Assembly: GCA_003210735.1 (NCBI GenBank)
Contig: QCUM01000009.1
Span: 1-64,000, forward strand
Direction of reading: 5' to 3'
Source: Synechococcus sp. AG-679-D13
GTDB taxonomy: Bacteria; Cyanobacteriota; Cyanobacteriia; PCC-6307; Cyanobiaceae
DNA: 64,000 nt
Positions within the stretch are counted from its first letter, which is position 1. Every line of letters begins with the position of its first letter. The notes beneath the pieces were generated by a model. It had not been told where the DNA came from and did no database searches. It worked only from the letters and a program-made list of their open reading frames with translations. Below are positions 63,716 through 64,000 of the stretch, piece after piece. The position numbers were made by a program, and so were the translations under genes.

Positions 63716-63782
63716 ACACTGGCCACACTATGTGCGGCCTCCGCGGCACCTCGTGCCCGGCCCGACCGGAGATCACCACTGA

Positions 63783-64000
63783 ATGACCAGCAGCGGCAAA
63801 GTCAGAATTTACGAGCTGTCCAAGGACCTCGGTCTTGAGAACAAGGACGTGCTGGATGCGGCCGAAAAGCTGTCGATCGCAGCCAGGAGCCACAGCAGCT
63901 CAATCAGTGACTCCGAAGCGGGAAAAATCCGCAATCTGCTGAAGTCCGGCGGTAACGGAGCTCAACCCGCCGCTCCGAACAAGCCCGCTCCTGGCAAAGC
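63783..64000 (+). CDS. infB: Translation initiation factor IF-2, 3' partial
   Basis: Only the N-terminal 72 residues are in the window. They begin [20 protein letters not shown], the conserved IF2-N domain of cyanobacterial IF-2, followed by a Pro/Ala-rich linker. IF-2 is the GTPase that places initiator tRNA on the ribosome. The gene continues beyond base 64000. Confidence 0.93.
   Translation, partial: MTSSGKVRIYELSKDLGLENKDVLDAAEKLSIAARSHSSSISDSEAGKIRNLLKSGGNGAQPAAPNKPAPGK

Noticed and set aside
62766..63893. A 375-residue minus-strand frame over nusA-ylxR-infB
   Set aside because: Antisense to three conserved genes.

Overview
The window looks like a marine picocyanobacterium of the Synechococcus/Cyanobium group. 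The evidence is a split RNA polymerase beta' subunit (rpoC1 and rpoC2), a PipX/PipY pair, a high-light-inducible CAB-like protein, Ycf35 (DUF1257) with DUF2997, a BioK-type biotin esterase, a GrrA/GrrM RiPP locus and densely packed GC-rich genes. No tRNA, rRNA, transposase, phage gene or CRISPR array was seen.

Layout. 1-3.1 kb: end of a CbiQ-like ECF transporter gene, then pipX, pipY, sepF and proC. 3.15-4.9 kb: a scarred spot where the C-terminal half of a GT4 glycosyltransferase abuts cobI, then mtnD. 5.0-6.4 kb: two small secreted proteins, one with an L,D-transpeptidase-like motif, and a membrane methyltransferase. 6.5-21.5 kb: a cell-surface polysaccharide region. It holds the dTDP-rhamnose genes rfbA-C-D-B, a two-domain GT2 enzyme, a sulfotransferase, an FkbM-related repeat protein, a GT2/RgpF fusion and the export genes kpsE and kpsM. 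21.5-26.3 kb: a DUF1997 gene, fumC and a Ski2-like helicase. 26.3-28.0 kb: an AT-rich island with one sulfotransferase. 28.0-34.2 kb: a BASS transporter and the biotin genes bioF-bioK-bioC-bioD and bioA, with two small genes between bioD and bioA. 34.2-38.8 kb: DUF3143, a J-domain protein, rsmG, an aldo/keto reductase coupled to a ferredoxin, DUF1257/DUF2997 and a HEAT protein. 38.8-42.6 kb: a second KTAST-type sulfotransferase, translationally coupled to a KpsT homologue that has lost every catalytic motif, then a sodium:solute symporter with a tiny coupled membrane protein. 42.7-58.7 kb: another sulfotransferase, rlmN, hli, rpoC2-rpoC1-rpoB, tatD, rpsT, hisD, rpiA and htrA. 58.8-61.3 kb: the grrP-grrA-grrM cyclophane RiPP locus. 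61.3-64.0 kb: rimP-nusA-ylxR-infB behind a hairpin-rich leader.

How it fits together. The rhamnose genes feed rhamnan-type glycosyltransferases, four sulfotransferases may decorate the glycan or other substrates, and KpsE/KpsM would export it. The only KpsT-like ATPase present cannot be a normal ATPase. The most interesting loci are the pseudo-KpsT/sulfotransferase pair, the GrrA precursor with eight aromatic-X-Asn motifs, and three places where genes look broken or start oddly (glycosyltransferase/cobI junction, cobI start, ferredoxin start).
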